NCBI GenBank assembly: GCA_028277765.1
Contig: JANQFQ010000035.1
Coordinates: 1 to 38,614 of the forward strand
Source of the DNA: Desulfobacterales bacterium
GTDB lineage: Bacteria; Desulfobacterota; Desulfobacteria; Desulfobacterales; SURF-7
Length of the DNA stretch: 38,614 nucleotides
Direction: 5' to 3'
Shown here: positions 25,159 to 32,918 of the stretch, piece after piece
How the letters are laid out: the number at the start of each line of letters is the position of its first letter
How positions within the stretch are numbered: position 1 is the first letter of the stretch
Position numbers and translations under genes: made by a program
Notes under the pieces: model-generated
Database searches by the model: none
What the model saw: the letters and a program-made list of their open reading frames with translations, nothing else
Told to the model about the DNA's origin: nothing

Positions 25159-26907
25159 ATGACCGATTGGGATTATTCAACTGACATTCTTGTGGTTGGA
25201 TCAGGCGGTGGGGGCATGACCGCGGCGTTGGTTGCAAAGGATCTTGGTAATGAATCCATGATCATTGAAAAAGGTTCTTATTATGGCGGTTCAACAGCCA
25301 TATCAGGAGGCGCTTTATGGGTGCCGAACAATCACCTCATGAAACAAGTCGGTATAAAGGACACACCTGAAGAAGCGTTTATCTATCTGAAAACTATTGT
25401 CGACGACAGGGTTGACGAAGATCGCCTGAAAGCATTTCTGGATACAGCACCTGAAATGGTGAAGTATCTTGAGGATAACAGTCATGTGAAATACAGAATA
25501 GTCAAAGGATATTCTGATTACCATTATGAAATTGAAGGGGCAAAGACTGATGGGGGCCGTACCATTGAACCCGTTAAATTCAGCATTCTCAATCTGGAGA
25601 AGCCGTTGCGGAGTCAGCTCCGTACGCTGATGGCACAGGCTATATTTTTTGGCAAGATAATGATTGATGCGACCGAGGGATGCCAACTGGCAGGCACAAC
25701 GCTTCAAGCACGCTTCATGGTTGTCCGGATGCTGTTATCCTATTTGTTTAATCCCTTCCGCTTTTTCGCAAAGTTCGATACCCGGCTGACACTCGGTAAT
25801 GCCCTGATTGCCCGACTTCGGTTGTCTCTTTATGAAAGGGATATTCCCTTATGGCTGAATACAGCAGCTATGCGTTTGATCGTTGAAGATAAAAAAGTGA
25901 TAGGACTTGAAGCACGAAAAGATAAAAAAACCATCTTTATACGAGTAAAAAAAGGGATTATACTCGCAGCTGGCGGTTTTGAAAGAAATCAGGCTATGCG
26001 GGATAAATACCACAGCCCGCCGTCAAATTCCGAATGGTCTTTGGGAAATCCTGGCAATACTGGTGATGCTATAAAAATGGGAATTGAAGCAGGGGCGGCT
26101 CTTGAACTAATGGATTGTTTATGGTGGATGCCGGTTACAATGGTACCTGGGGACAGCATGCCATGGTATGCAAAAGATTCCTGGTGGGAAAAAATTGCCA
26201 AAGAACCGGGATCTAAAATGGCATGGTTCAATATAGCGGATCGTTGTATGCCGCGGGGGATCATTGTAAATTCAAAGGGCAGACGATTTGCAAACGAGGC
26301 TGAACCTTATCTCGATTTTATCCATAACCTTTTACGATGCCACAGGGAGGATGCTAACGCAATCCCCTCCTGGATGATCGTGGACCAGAAGTTTTACCGT
26401 AACTATCCTTTGGGTCCGGTGTTGCCTAATTTTCCTATTAAAAAATATATTCAAAATGGTTTTTTGAAAACTTATGATACCCTTGAGGGGCTTGCTGCTA
26501 AATGCGATATGGATCCTGAAGGGCTTAAGGATGAAATAAAAAAATACAATCAATATGCTAAAGATGGTGTGGATAAGGATTTTCACAAAGGCGAAACCGC
26601 AATTGACCGTTATTATGCTGATCCAAGGGTAAAACCTAATCCCTGCATGGGACCGATTGAAAAGCCGCCTTTTTACGCCATGAAGGTGTTTCCGGGTGAC
26701 GTCGGTACAAAAGGAGGGCTTTTAACAGATGCCAAGGCCCGGGTACTGAGAGAAGACGGATCAGTCATAGAAGGGCTTTACGCCACAGGCAATTGTGCGG
26801 CATCAGTGATGGGGGATACTTATCCGGGTGCAGGCGGAACCATCGCACCGGCAATGACGTTCGGGTATATTGCGGCGCTTCATGCCGCAGGACTGAGGAC
26901 TGAGTGA
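25159..26907 (+). CDS. KstD-like FAD-dependent dehydrogenase, paralogue 2
   Basis: A 582-aa paralogue of the preceding gene, well over half identical by eye, with the same GSGGGGMTAAL FAD loop, GYSDYHYEIEG...GGRTIEP region and C-terminal T-Y-P-G-A-G-G. It differs by an insertion of about 17-20 residues after the W-W-M-P-V-T segment (near residue 325-355). This could change substrate range or partner contacts. The start is ATG 25159; the Shine-Dalgarno is weak (ACAAAG). It probably arose by tandem duplication with paralogue 1 and acts on a related substrate or in the reverse direction. It is followed by a thioesterase 98 nt downstream. Confidence 0.88.
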   Translation: MTDWDYSTDILVVGSGGGGMTAALVAKDLGNESMIIEKGSYYGGSTAISGGALWVPNNHLMKQVGIKDTPEEAFIYLKTIVDDRVDEDRLKAFLDTAPEMVKYLEDNSHVKYRIVKGYSDYHYEIEGAKTDGGRTIEPVKFSILNLEKPLRSQLRTLMAQAIFFGKIMIDATEGCQLAGTTLQARFMVVRMLLSYLFNPFRFFAKFDTRLTLGNALIARLRLSLYERDIPLWLNTAAMRLIVEDKKVIGLEARKDKKTIFIRVKKGIILAAGGFERNQAMRDKYHSPPSNSEWSLGNPGNTGDAIKMGIEAGAALELMDCLWWMPVTMVPGDSMPWYAKDSWWEKIAKEPGSKMAWFNIADRCMPRGIIVNSKGRRFANEAEPYLDFIHNLLRCHREDANAIPSWMIVDQKFYRNYPLGPVLPNFPIKKYIQNGFLKTYDTLEGLAAKCDMDPEGLKDEIKKYNQYAKDGVDKDFHKGETAIDRYYADPRVKPNPCMGPIEKPPFYAMKVFPGDVGTKGGLLTDAKARVLREDGSVIEGLYATGNCAASVMGDTYPGAGGTIAPAMTFGYIAALHAAGLRTE

Positions 26908-26921
26908 TGAGGACTGAGTTA
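26888..26921. repeat. AGGACTG heptamer repeats at the 3' end of flavoprotein 2
   Basis: AGGACTG-AGGACTG-AGTGATG-AGGACTG in strict 7-bp phase runs across the stop codon of the gene, the same unit as after paralogue 1. Confidence 0.75.
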
Positions 26922-27005
26922 ACGAAATTAGAAATTAAGGATATGATCCTTGATGCTAGATAAAAAAAGTATTTAGCTTATTAGGATACAGTGAGGAGGA
27001 AAAGA

Positions 27006-27431
27006 GTGGCGCGAGTTGAAATAGATCTTCCGGAGCGTTTTAGTTTTTCAACTGAAATACAGGTGCGAATGTCGGATGTGAATATGGCGGGGCATGTGGG
27101 AAGCGAGACATTTCTCTCTTTTTTAAATGAAGCCCAGTTGCAGTTTATTAAGGAGATTGATTTTTACAACTCTCTGCCTGAAGGTGTTGCGTTTATCAAT
27201 GCTGATTCTGCAATTATTTATAAAGCGGAATCTTTCCATGGCGATATCCTTAAAATAGACGTTGCCGCAAATGATTTTCATAAATACGGGTGTGATATTG
27301 TTTTCAGGATCACAAATAAAAAGACTGAAGGGGAAATTGCTATCGCAAAGTCAGGCATGCTGTTTTTTGATTATAATAAGAAAAAGGTAGTGGAAATTCC
27401 TGATGAAGCAAAACGTCAGCTGGAAAAATAA
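27006..27431 (+). CDS. Acyl-CoA thioesterase, hot-dog fold (4-hydroxybenzoyl-CoA thioesterase-like)
   Basis: A 141-aa hot-dog protein that hydrolyses acyl- or aryl-CoA thioesters. The V-R-M-S-D-V-N-M-A-G-H-V stretch corresponds to the family's Asp-containing active-site region, followed by the long helix ETFLSFLNEAQLQFIKE. Length is typical. Start choice: GTG 27006 is preceded by AGGAGG with 6 nt spacing, whereas the longer frame from GTG 26991 has its start codon overlapping that site. It ends 5 nt before the convergent sigma-54 regulator. Together with the flavoproteins it may release a product or free CoA during overflow. Confidence 0.85.
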   Translation: MARVEIDLPERFSFSTEIQVRMSDVNMAGHVGSETFLSFLNEAQLQFIKEIDFYNSLPEGVAFINADSAIIYKAESFHGDILKIDVAANDFHKYGCDIVFRITNKKTEGEIAIAKSGMLFFDYNKKKVVEIPDEAKRQLEK

Positions 27432-27436
27432 TACAG

Positions 27437-28999
27437 CTAAACCAGTCCTGAAATATTTTTTTTAAAAGGAATCTCATACTTTCTCATCTTGCTTCTCAAG
27501 GTATTAGGATTCATCCCCAAAAGTCGGGCAGCCCCTTTGTCACCATAAATTCTCCATCTTGTATATTTCAATGTTAGCAGAATATGATTTTTCATGACGT
27601 CATCAAACTTCATGATTTTCATATATGCCTGATGTTGATCTTTTTCTACTTCAATATTTGAATTCAATCCGAATTTTTCAAATGAAATTGGCTCGTTTGT
27701 TCCCTGTCCAATGCTTTGGATCAGGGCTCGTTCCACAGCATTTTCCAACTCTCTGACATTTCCCGGCCATTGATAGGCCTCAAGTTTATGGATTACACCG
27801 GGAGCCAACCGGGGGCTTTTAATATATTGCAGTTCTATTGATTTCCGTTTTATAAAATAGTGTACCAGAGAGGGTATATCCTCTTTTCTATGCCGGAGAG
27901 GCGGAATCATGATTGGGAAAACATTAAGCCGGTACCACAGATCTTCCCGGAATTTTTTTGACGCCACCATGGTTTCAAGGTTCCTATGAGTAGCGGTAAT
28001 GATACGAATGTCCACTGGAATCTGAGAGGATCCGCCTACGCGATTGATCTCTTTATTTTGAATTACACGAAGGAGTCTTACCTGGGCCTGGGGAGGCAGT
28101 TCTCCAATTTCATCTAAAAAGATGGTTCCCTGGTGTGCACGTTCAAAGCGGCCGCGATTTCTTGAAACAGCACCTGTAAATGCCCCTTTTTCATGCCCGA
28201 AAAGCTCGCTGTCGATTAGATTCTCCGGAATGGCACCGCAGTTGACCTTGATAAACGGTCCGTCCTTTCTTGAGGAATTGTAGTGGATTGCATTGGCAAT
28301 AACCTCTTTTCCCACACCGGTTTCTCCCAAAAGCAGCAGTGGAATATGCAGGGGAGCCACTTGCTGTACGGTTTCCATTACTTCTTTTAACCCAAGTTCA
28401 GAGCCAATAATCTCATCCCCGGAAAGATGTAGAAGTTCTTTATGGAGATAACGGTTATCATCCACAAGTCTGTCTTTGAATTCCATCAACTCTTTGTACC
28501 TCAGGGCATTTGACATGGCAATGCTGAAGGGTTCTTTCAGAAGCGATAAAAGCCCGGCATGTTCATTCGTATACAGGTCTATGCCTTTCGCGTAGATGGA
28601 TAAAGAACCTAAACCTTTGCCTTCCAGGTTTAACGGAAGGATGATATAGGAGAGATCAGGTCTTTTAATAATTTCTGTAATACTCCCGGCAACAAAGTCC
28701 TCTTCCGGGCGGTTGATAATGATAACATCACTAAACGTCAAGAAGCCTGCTTCAAACGCTTCTCTTGACTCTTTAGGAATAGGAAGCATTTCATACTTTT
28801 TTTCCTTATTATCTTTAGTTACAAATGCAATAGCATGCAGGGCACACAACTCAGGATCATAAAGGTGCAGATACATAACCGTAGTGGGTATAAATTGTTC
28901 AAGATAGTCTAAACATTTCTGAAGAGATTTTTCGATATCCAGACTGCTGCAGATGCGAATGGTCATCTGTCTGAAAAATTGATTCTCATCAATGTGCAT
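27437..28999 (-). CDS. Sigma-54-dependent transcriptional activator (GAF-AAA+-Fis HTH)
   Basis: A 520-aa enhancer-binding protein. Residues about 10-165 form a GAF-type sensor domain. The AAA+ domain has Walker A GETGVGKE (225-232), the sigma-54 contact loop GAFTGA (about 272-277) and Walker B GTIFLDEIGE (about 291-300). A Fis-type helix-turn-helix lies at about 475-515 (DKGAARLLGMNPNTLRSKMRK). It resembles FhlA/NorR-like regulators sensing a small molecule through GAF. It is divergent from the ferredoxin/dehydratase operon, whose upstream region has a -24-like element and dyads, so that operon is the likely target. SD AAGGAG is 10 nt before ATG. It converges with the thioesterase. Confidence 0.93.
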   Translation of the reverse strand: MHIDENQFFRQMTIRICSSLDIEKSLQKCLDYLEQFIPTTVMYLHLYDPELCALHAIAFVTKDNKEKKYEMLPIPKESREAFEAGFLTFSDVIIINRPEEDFVAGSITEIIKRPDLSYIILPLNLEGKGLGSLSIYAKGIDLYTNEHAGLLSLLKEPFSIAMSNALRYKELMEFKDRLVDDNRYLHKELLHLSGDEIIGSELGLKEVMETVQQVAPLHIPLLLLGETGVGKEVIANAIHYNSSRKDGPFIKVNCGAIPENLIDSELFGHEKGAFTGAVSRNRGRFERAHQGTIFLDEIGELPPQAQVRLLRVIQNKEINRVGGSSQIPVDIRIITATHRNLETMVASKKFREDLWYRLNVFPIMIPPLRHRKEDIPSLVHYFIKRKSIELQYIKSPRLAPGVIHKLEAYQWPGNVRELENAVERALIQSIGQGTNEPISFEKFGLNSNIEVEKDQHQAYMKIMKFDDVMKNHILLTLKYTRWRIYGDKGAARLLGMNPNTLRSKMRKYEIPFKKNISGLV

Positions 29000-29080
29000 T
29001 ATTATTTTTCTCCTTATATAATAAGGTAAACAGAAAAAAATGTATCCAAATCCATTGTATATCGTGAATTATACTTGAAA

Positions 29081-29144
29081 TTGTTAAATATAACAATCGA
29101 TATTGTTCTATTTAACGACATAGTTCACATAAAACAAATTGTTT
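29081..29144. promoter_or_regulatory. Three AACAA/TTGTT dyads, candidate enhancer sites
   Basis: TTGTTA-N4-TAACAA (29081-29096), AACAAT-N4-ATTGTT (29092-29107, overlapping) and AAACAA-A-TTGTTT (29132-29144) lie 25-85 nt upstream of the -24 element. Position and repetition fit upstream activating sites for the divergently encoded activator. Confidence 0.5.
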
Positions 29145-29166
29145 AATGATATCAGCAGGTAACAAG

Positions 29167-29183
29167 TTGGCATGGTTTATGTA
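29167..29183 (+). promoter_or_regulatory. Candidate sigma-54 promoter of the ferredoxin/dehydratase operon
   Basis: TTGGCATG-N4-ATGTA resembles the -24/-12 consensus TTGGCACG-N4-TTGCA: GG at 29169-29170, then 10 nt, then GT instead of GC. The -24 half is nearly perfect and the -12 half is weak. The start codon is about 28 nt downstream. Confidence 0.45.
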
Positions 29184-29210
29184 TGATAATTTATATATAG
29201 GAATTAAGGC

Positions 29211-30005
29211 ATGTTTGCACAACAGAATATAGAAGGACATGACCCGGGTATTGAGGAGATGCTGAAGGCTGCTGTACAAAGAATAGCTGAAAAATCAGGG
29301 GACAAGGATACCAGTCTGTTTCATCTCAAAGTTTTGAAACTCGTTGATGCTATTCAGCTTATTACACAAAAAGATGACCTGGATGTTAAGGTTCCTGAAA
29401 CAGTCATGCCATATAAACAGGCAAAAGATATTGTATTGAATAATCCGGACTCAATTGCCCTTGGAGAGTGTATCTGCAGAGCGACCTCAGAAAACCCTTG
29501 TCTGGAAAAAAATGAACGGGAAGTCTGCATGTATATCGGCGATCTCCATGCTTCCTTTTTGGCGGAACACAATGATAAATACAGAAAAATTACTCAGGAA
29601 GAAGCGGTTGACGTCCTGAAATTTGCCCATGAAAAGGGATTCGTCCACTGCGCGGAATTCAAGGCTGAGATGGGCCATAAATTTGTGGCCATCTGTAACT
29701 GCTGCAAGTGCTGCTGTCTTGGGGTCCAGATGTGGAACGTCCTGGGCGGGACTGTGCCCGTTCTGTCCCCATCCGGATATCTGGCCCATACAAATGAAAA
29801 CTGCACAGGGTGCGGGATCTGCGCGGAAGAATGCCATTTTCTGGCTGTTGAAATTAATGAAGAAAATGTCGCTGTTGTTAACAGTGAAAAATGCATGGGC
29901 TGCGGTATCTGTGAGGACACGTGCCCGGAAGATGCGATTGCACTTAAACGGGACCCATCAAAAGGGGATCCCCTTGACCTGAAAGAATTGATCGGACAGC
30001 AGTAA
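29211..30005 (+). CDS. Cysteine-rich 4Fe-4S ferredoxin-type protein
   Basis: A 264-aa iron-sulfur protein. The C-terminal part (about 198-250) has two [4Fe-4S] motifs, C-T-G-C-G-I-C-A-E-E-C and C-M-G-C-G-I-C-E-D-T-C. The middle holds further cysteines (GECICRA near 85 and a dense CNCCKCCC near 164-171) that may bind additional metal. The N-terminal 60 residues are helical. It is the first gene of a unit with two dehydratase/reductase subunits (118 nt to the next), so it likely supplies low-potential electrons to their activator or directly to them. It lies downstream of the candidate sigma-54 promoter. Confidence 0.85.
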   Translation: MFAQQNIEGHDPGIEEMLKAAVQRIAEKSGDKDTSLFHLKVLKLVDAIQLITQKDDLDVKVPETVMPYKQAKDIVLNNPDSIALGECICRATSENPCLEKNEREVCMYIGDLHASFLAEHNDKYRKITQEEAVDVLKFAHEKGFVHCAEFKAEMGHKFVAICNCCKCCCLGVQMWNVLGGTVPVLSPSGYLAHTNENCTGCGICAEECHFLAVEINEENVAVVNSEKCMGCGICEDTCPEDAIALKRDPSKGDPLDLKELIGQQ

Positions 30006-30123
30006 ACATGTTTTGTGTTTTAATGCTATATAAATTATAATAAAAAATATGCAGTATTATAAGACGGATATATTAAAGAAGCAGTCATCCTGCTAATATT
30101 GCTGAAGAGGAGGAAATTAAACA

Positions 30124-31272
30124 TTGGACTCAAAAATTGACAGCAGTGTTTTGAAAGAGTTTTCTGAAATTGCGAGGATGCTGGCCAATCCTACCATAGA
30201 TGATTGGAAAAAACAGGGCGGAAATGTGATTGGCTATTACTGCACATCCATGCCCGTGGAGATTCTTACTGCAGCAGGATGTCTCCCTTTTCGAATCCGG
30301 GGGACTGGAAGCACAGATACCGACTTTTCAGATGCCTGTTTCTCCAGTATCAATTGCAGCTTTGTCCGTCATAGCTTTAACGTGGCCCTCTCTGGCGGGT
30401 TTGATTTTCTTGACGGCATTATTGTGTTAAACAACTGTGATAATGTCCGTCGCGTTTATGATCACTGGAGACGTAGGTTAAAAACACCATTTGTACAAAT
30501 AATGAGTCTGCCAAGAAAAACAGAAGAAGCTCAAGTGGTCTGGTTCAGAGATGAAATTTCCAATCTCATAAAAGCGCTTGAAGAGCAGTTTAAAGTCAAC
30601 ATTACCGATGAGAAATTATCTGACGCTATTAAACATCATAACACAACTAGGCGGCTCCAAAGGGACCTTTATGAATTTAGAAAAATGGATGATCCCCCTA
30701 TAACCGGAGCAGAAACACTTGCAACAACCGTCGCAAGTACAGCTATGCCCGGAGAACTTTACAATCAAAAGCTGACAACCCTTCTAAATGAACTGAAAAG
30801 TGCAAAGGGGCATAAAGAGTATAGGGCCCGGTTAATGGTACTTGGCGGTGAGCTGGAAAATCCCGCTTTTATGGAGGTAATAGAGGGACAGGGTGGTCTG
30901 ATAGTGACGGATTCCTTATGTTTTGGAACAAGAATGTTCTGGCGAGAAATCGAAGAAGGTGAAGATGATCCACTTACTGCAATATCCAGGTTTTATATAT
31001 CGGAACGCCCTTCATGCCCAAGGGTATTTGGGAAATATGAAGATCGATCAGGTTTTGTCAAAAATATGATAAAAGATTTTAAAGTGGACGGTGTTATCCT
31101 AGAAAGACTAACGTTCTGTGATCCATGGGGGTTTGAGCAGTTTACCATTAAAAATGAGTTTGATGACTGGAATATCCCCCTGCTAATGATCGACAGAGAT
31201 TACACCCTTAGCGGTGTTGGCCAATTAAAGACCAGGGTACAGGCGTTTCTGGAAGCAATGGGGGGTAAATAA
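30124..31272 (+). CDS. 2-hydroxyacyl-CoA dehydratase / benzoyl-CoA reductase subunit (HgdB/BcrC-like)
   Basis: A 382-aa member of the HgdB/BcrC family (PF06050). It shows the typical N-terminal GYYCTSMPVEILTAAG with a cluster-ligand Cys, then CFSSINCSFVR, NNCDNVRRVYDHW, and LTFCDPWG near residue 337. In characterised enzymes two such subunits each bind a [4Fe-4S] cluster and, after one-electron reduction by an ATP-driven activator, catalyse radical dehydration of 2-hydroxyacyl-CoA or reduction of the benzoyl-CoA ring. The size is like BcrC or HgdB. The start codon is TTG 30124, chosen because AGGAGG lies 10 nt upstream. The stop overlaps the next start (TAATG), implying translational coupling of the two subunits. 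Confidence 0.88.
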   Translation: MDSKIDSSVLKEFSEIARMLANPTIDDWKKQGGNVIGYYCTSMPVEILTAAGCLPFRIRGTGSTDTDFSDACFSSINCSFVRHSFNVALSGGFDFLDGIIVLNNCDNVRRVYDHWRRRLKTPFVQIMSLPRKTEEAQVVWFRDEISNLIKALEEQFKVNITDEKLSDAIKHHNTTRRLQRDLYEFRKMDDPPITGAETLATTVASTAMPGELYNQKLTTLLNELKSAKGHKEYRARLMVLGGELENPAFMEVIEGQGGLIVTDSLCFGTRMFWREIEEGEDDPLTAISRFYISERPSCPRVFGKYEDRSGFVKNMIKDFKVDGVILERLTFCDPWGFEQFTIKNEFDDWNIPLLMIDRDYTLSGVGQLKTRVQAFLEAMGGK

Positions 31273-32570
31273 TGGACAAGGATTTGGAAAAAGGGCTTGA
31301 GCGGGTATATGAAGACGTAGCTACATACGAAGGTATTGTGCAGATGCTGGAAGAGAATCCCTCTGATATGAATCATATCCATTTGCCCCTTGCGAAAAAT
31401 GTTATTAGACAGCATCAGCGGACGATTGACTGTGTTATGAATGGGAAACCGCTTGCGGCATCTTATTTTACCAATGCACCGGAAATATTTACAGCCATGG
31501 ACATTCACTGGTACCATGCTATTGCTCAGGCATTTGCCGGCGGCATAGAAAATCCTCACATGATGGATGACCTTGAGGCATTAAGTGATATGCCCATAGC
31601 ATCTGACGTTTGTACGCTCCTTAGACTGACGCTGTTTTATCTTGATGCAGGTGTTCTGCCGAAACCGACCATGATTGTTCCGCTGATTGAGCCGTGTGAC
31701 GGTGTTTTGGGTTTGCACGAGGCAGTCAGGAACCATAAGGCCTGGCGCGGAATTCCGTTTTTCACACCTGACCCGCCGTATTATGATGATGAACGGAGCA
31801 TTGATTACTTTGCTGATGAACTGGAGAGGATGGTCGAGTTTCTTGAAAAACATTCCGGCCAAAAGCTGGATATGAACAGGCTCAGGGAAGTTGTTGAAAT
31901 GACCAATAAGCAATACGCATTATGGGTTGAATACAATGAATTGAGAAGGGCAGTGCCCTGTCCACATGGTCATATCCTTGCCATGGCATGTTTCGGACTG
32001 GTACAAACCGAAGGCTCAGGCGGTTATCCTGAACATATCCAGTGGTACCAAGACATGATTGTAGACGCTGAAAAGCGGATCAAGGAGAATAATCCTGAAG
32101 TGCCTACCCAGAAGATACGGATCCTTTGGTTTGATGTTCAACCCATATGGTTCAACGATCTCGCGCCCTGGATGGAACAAGAGTGGGGTGTGATCGTGGT
32201 CATGTGCATGTTCGGTTATGCGCCGTATACACAGATCGACACATCCAGTGACAGATCCATATTTAAGGGTCTTGCCAAACGGAATCTAATTGATCCGCCT
32301 ATGGTCAGGCAAGCCAGAGGAATAGCGGATAATTTTTTGCACGATATTGAAGGTCTGGTTGAAGATTATAAAATCGATTGTGTTATCGTGCCCGGTCATA
32401 TGGGGCACAAGGACGGGTCAGCCAGTATCAGCCTGATGAGGGAGACATGCCGCGGGATTGACGTGCCGTTTCTTTATATCGGTGTTGACCAGTTTGATCG
32501 GCGATATACAACTATTGATGAAATAAAAGACAAGATTTCGACGTTTTTCACGGCAATGGGGCTGGGTTAA
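31272..32570 (+). CDS. 2-hydroxyacyl-CoA dehydratase / benzoyl-CoA reductase subunit (HgdA/BcrB-like)
   Basis: The 432-aa partner subunit, similar in size to BcrB. It has the family's N-terminal helical region, ASDVCTLLR, PLIEPCDGVLGLHE, a C-terminal Rossmann-like part with ILWFDVQPIWFND, and VPGHMGHKDGS...RETCRGIDVP. The N-terminal Cys present in the partner (GYYC) is replaced (A-S-Y-F-T-N-A-P-E-I), so cluster ligation may differ. It overlaps the upstream subunit gene by one nucleotide. No ATPase activator (HgdC/BcrA/BcrD type) is encoded in the window, so it must be supplied elsewhere. The substrate is unknown. Confidence 0.83.
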   Translation: MDKDLEKGLERVYEDVATYEGIVQMLEENPSDMNHIHLPLAKNVIRQHQRTIDCVMNGKPLAASYFTNAPEIFTAMDIHWYHAIAQAFAGGIENPHMMDDLEALSDMPIASDVCTLLRLTLFYLDAGVLPKPTMIVPLIEPCDGVLGLHEAVRNHKAWRGIPFFTPDPPYYDDERSIDYFADELERMVEFLEKHSGQKLDMNRLREVVEMTNKQYALWVEYNELRRAVPCPHGHILAMACFGLVQTEGSGGYPEHIQWYQDMIVDAEKRIKENNPEVPTQKIRILWFDVQPIWFNDLAPWMEQEWGVIVVMCMFGYAPYTQIDTSSDRSIFKGLAKRNLIDPPMVRQARGIADNFLHDIEGLVEDYKIDCVIVPGHMGHKDGSASISLMRETCRGIDVPFLYIGVDQFDRRYTTIDEIKDKISTFFTAMGLG

Positions 32571-32918
32571 TTAACAAAGTTTTAAATCCGAAATCCGAAT
32601 ATCGAAATCCGAAACAAATTCAAAACCTAAATGTTCAAATGCTCAAAACCATAACCGCCTAAACTTTCGATTCAAATTGCCTTTTGTTTTGACATTTGAA
32701 TTTTTGTTATTTGATATTGTTTCAGTTTTTTAACATTTATTAAGATGCATAGTTTTTAATAAAATATGATATATACTGTCTGAAAAGTTAAATCTCGACT
32801 TTTACTAAAAGACCATCAAAACAAATATAATTATTTCTATTCTTCGTGCTTCGTGGTGAACAGGGCTTTTGGTTTATATGTGTAAATCTGTTTGATCCGC
32901 ATTATTTCTATAAAAATT
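32571..32918. other. Intergenic region with repeat copy C
   Basis: 348 bp between convergent genes. The first half is repeat copy C; the rest is AT-rich with a fragment CTTCGTGCTTCGTGG (about 32840) resembling the missing right end of that repeat. No gene or clear terminator is seen. Confidence 0.6.
32584..32731 (+). repeat. Dispersed palindromic repeat, copy C
   Basis: Begins AAATCCGAAATCCGAATATCG, identical at its left end to copy A (4669) and to the reverse complement of copy B (5642-5806). The right arm is diverged and ends early. Confidence 0.8.

Noticed and set aside
29594-29982. Overlapping frames of about 108-119 codons on both strands inside the ferredoxin gene
   Set aside because: The ferredoxin frame has two complete cluster motifs; the others have no recognisable features.
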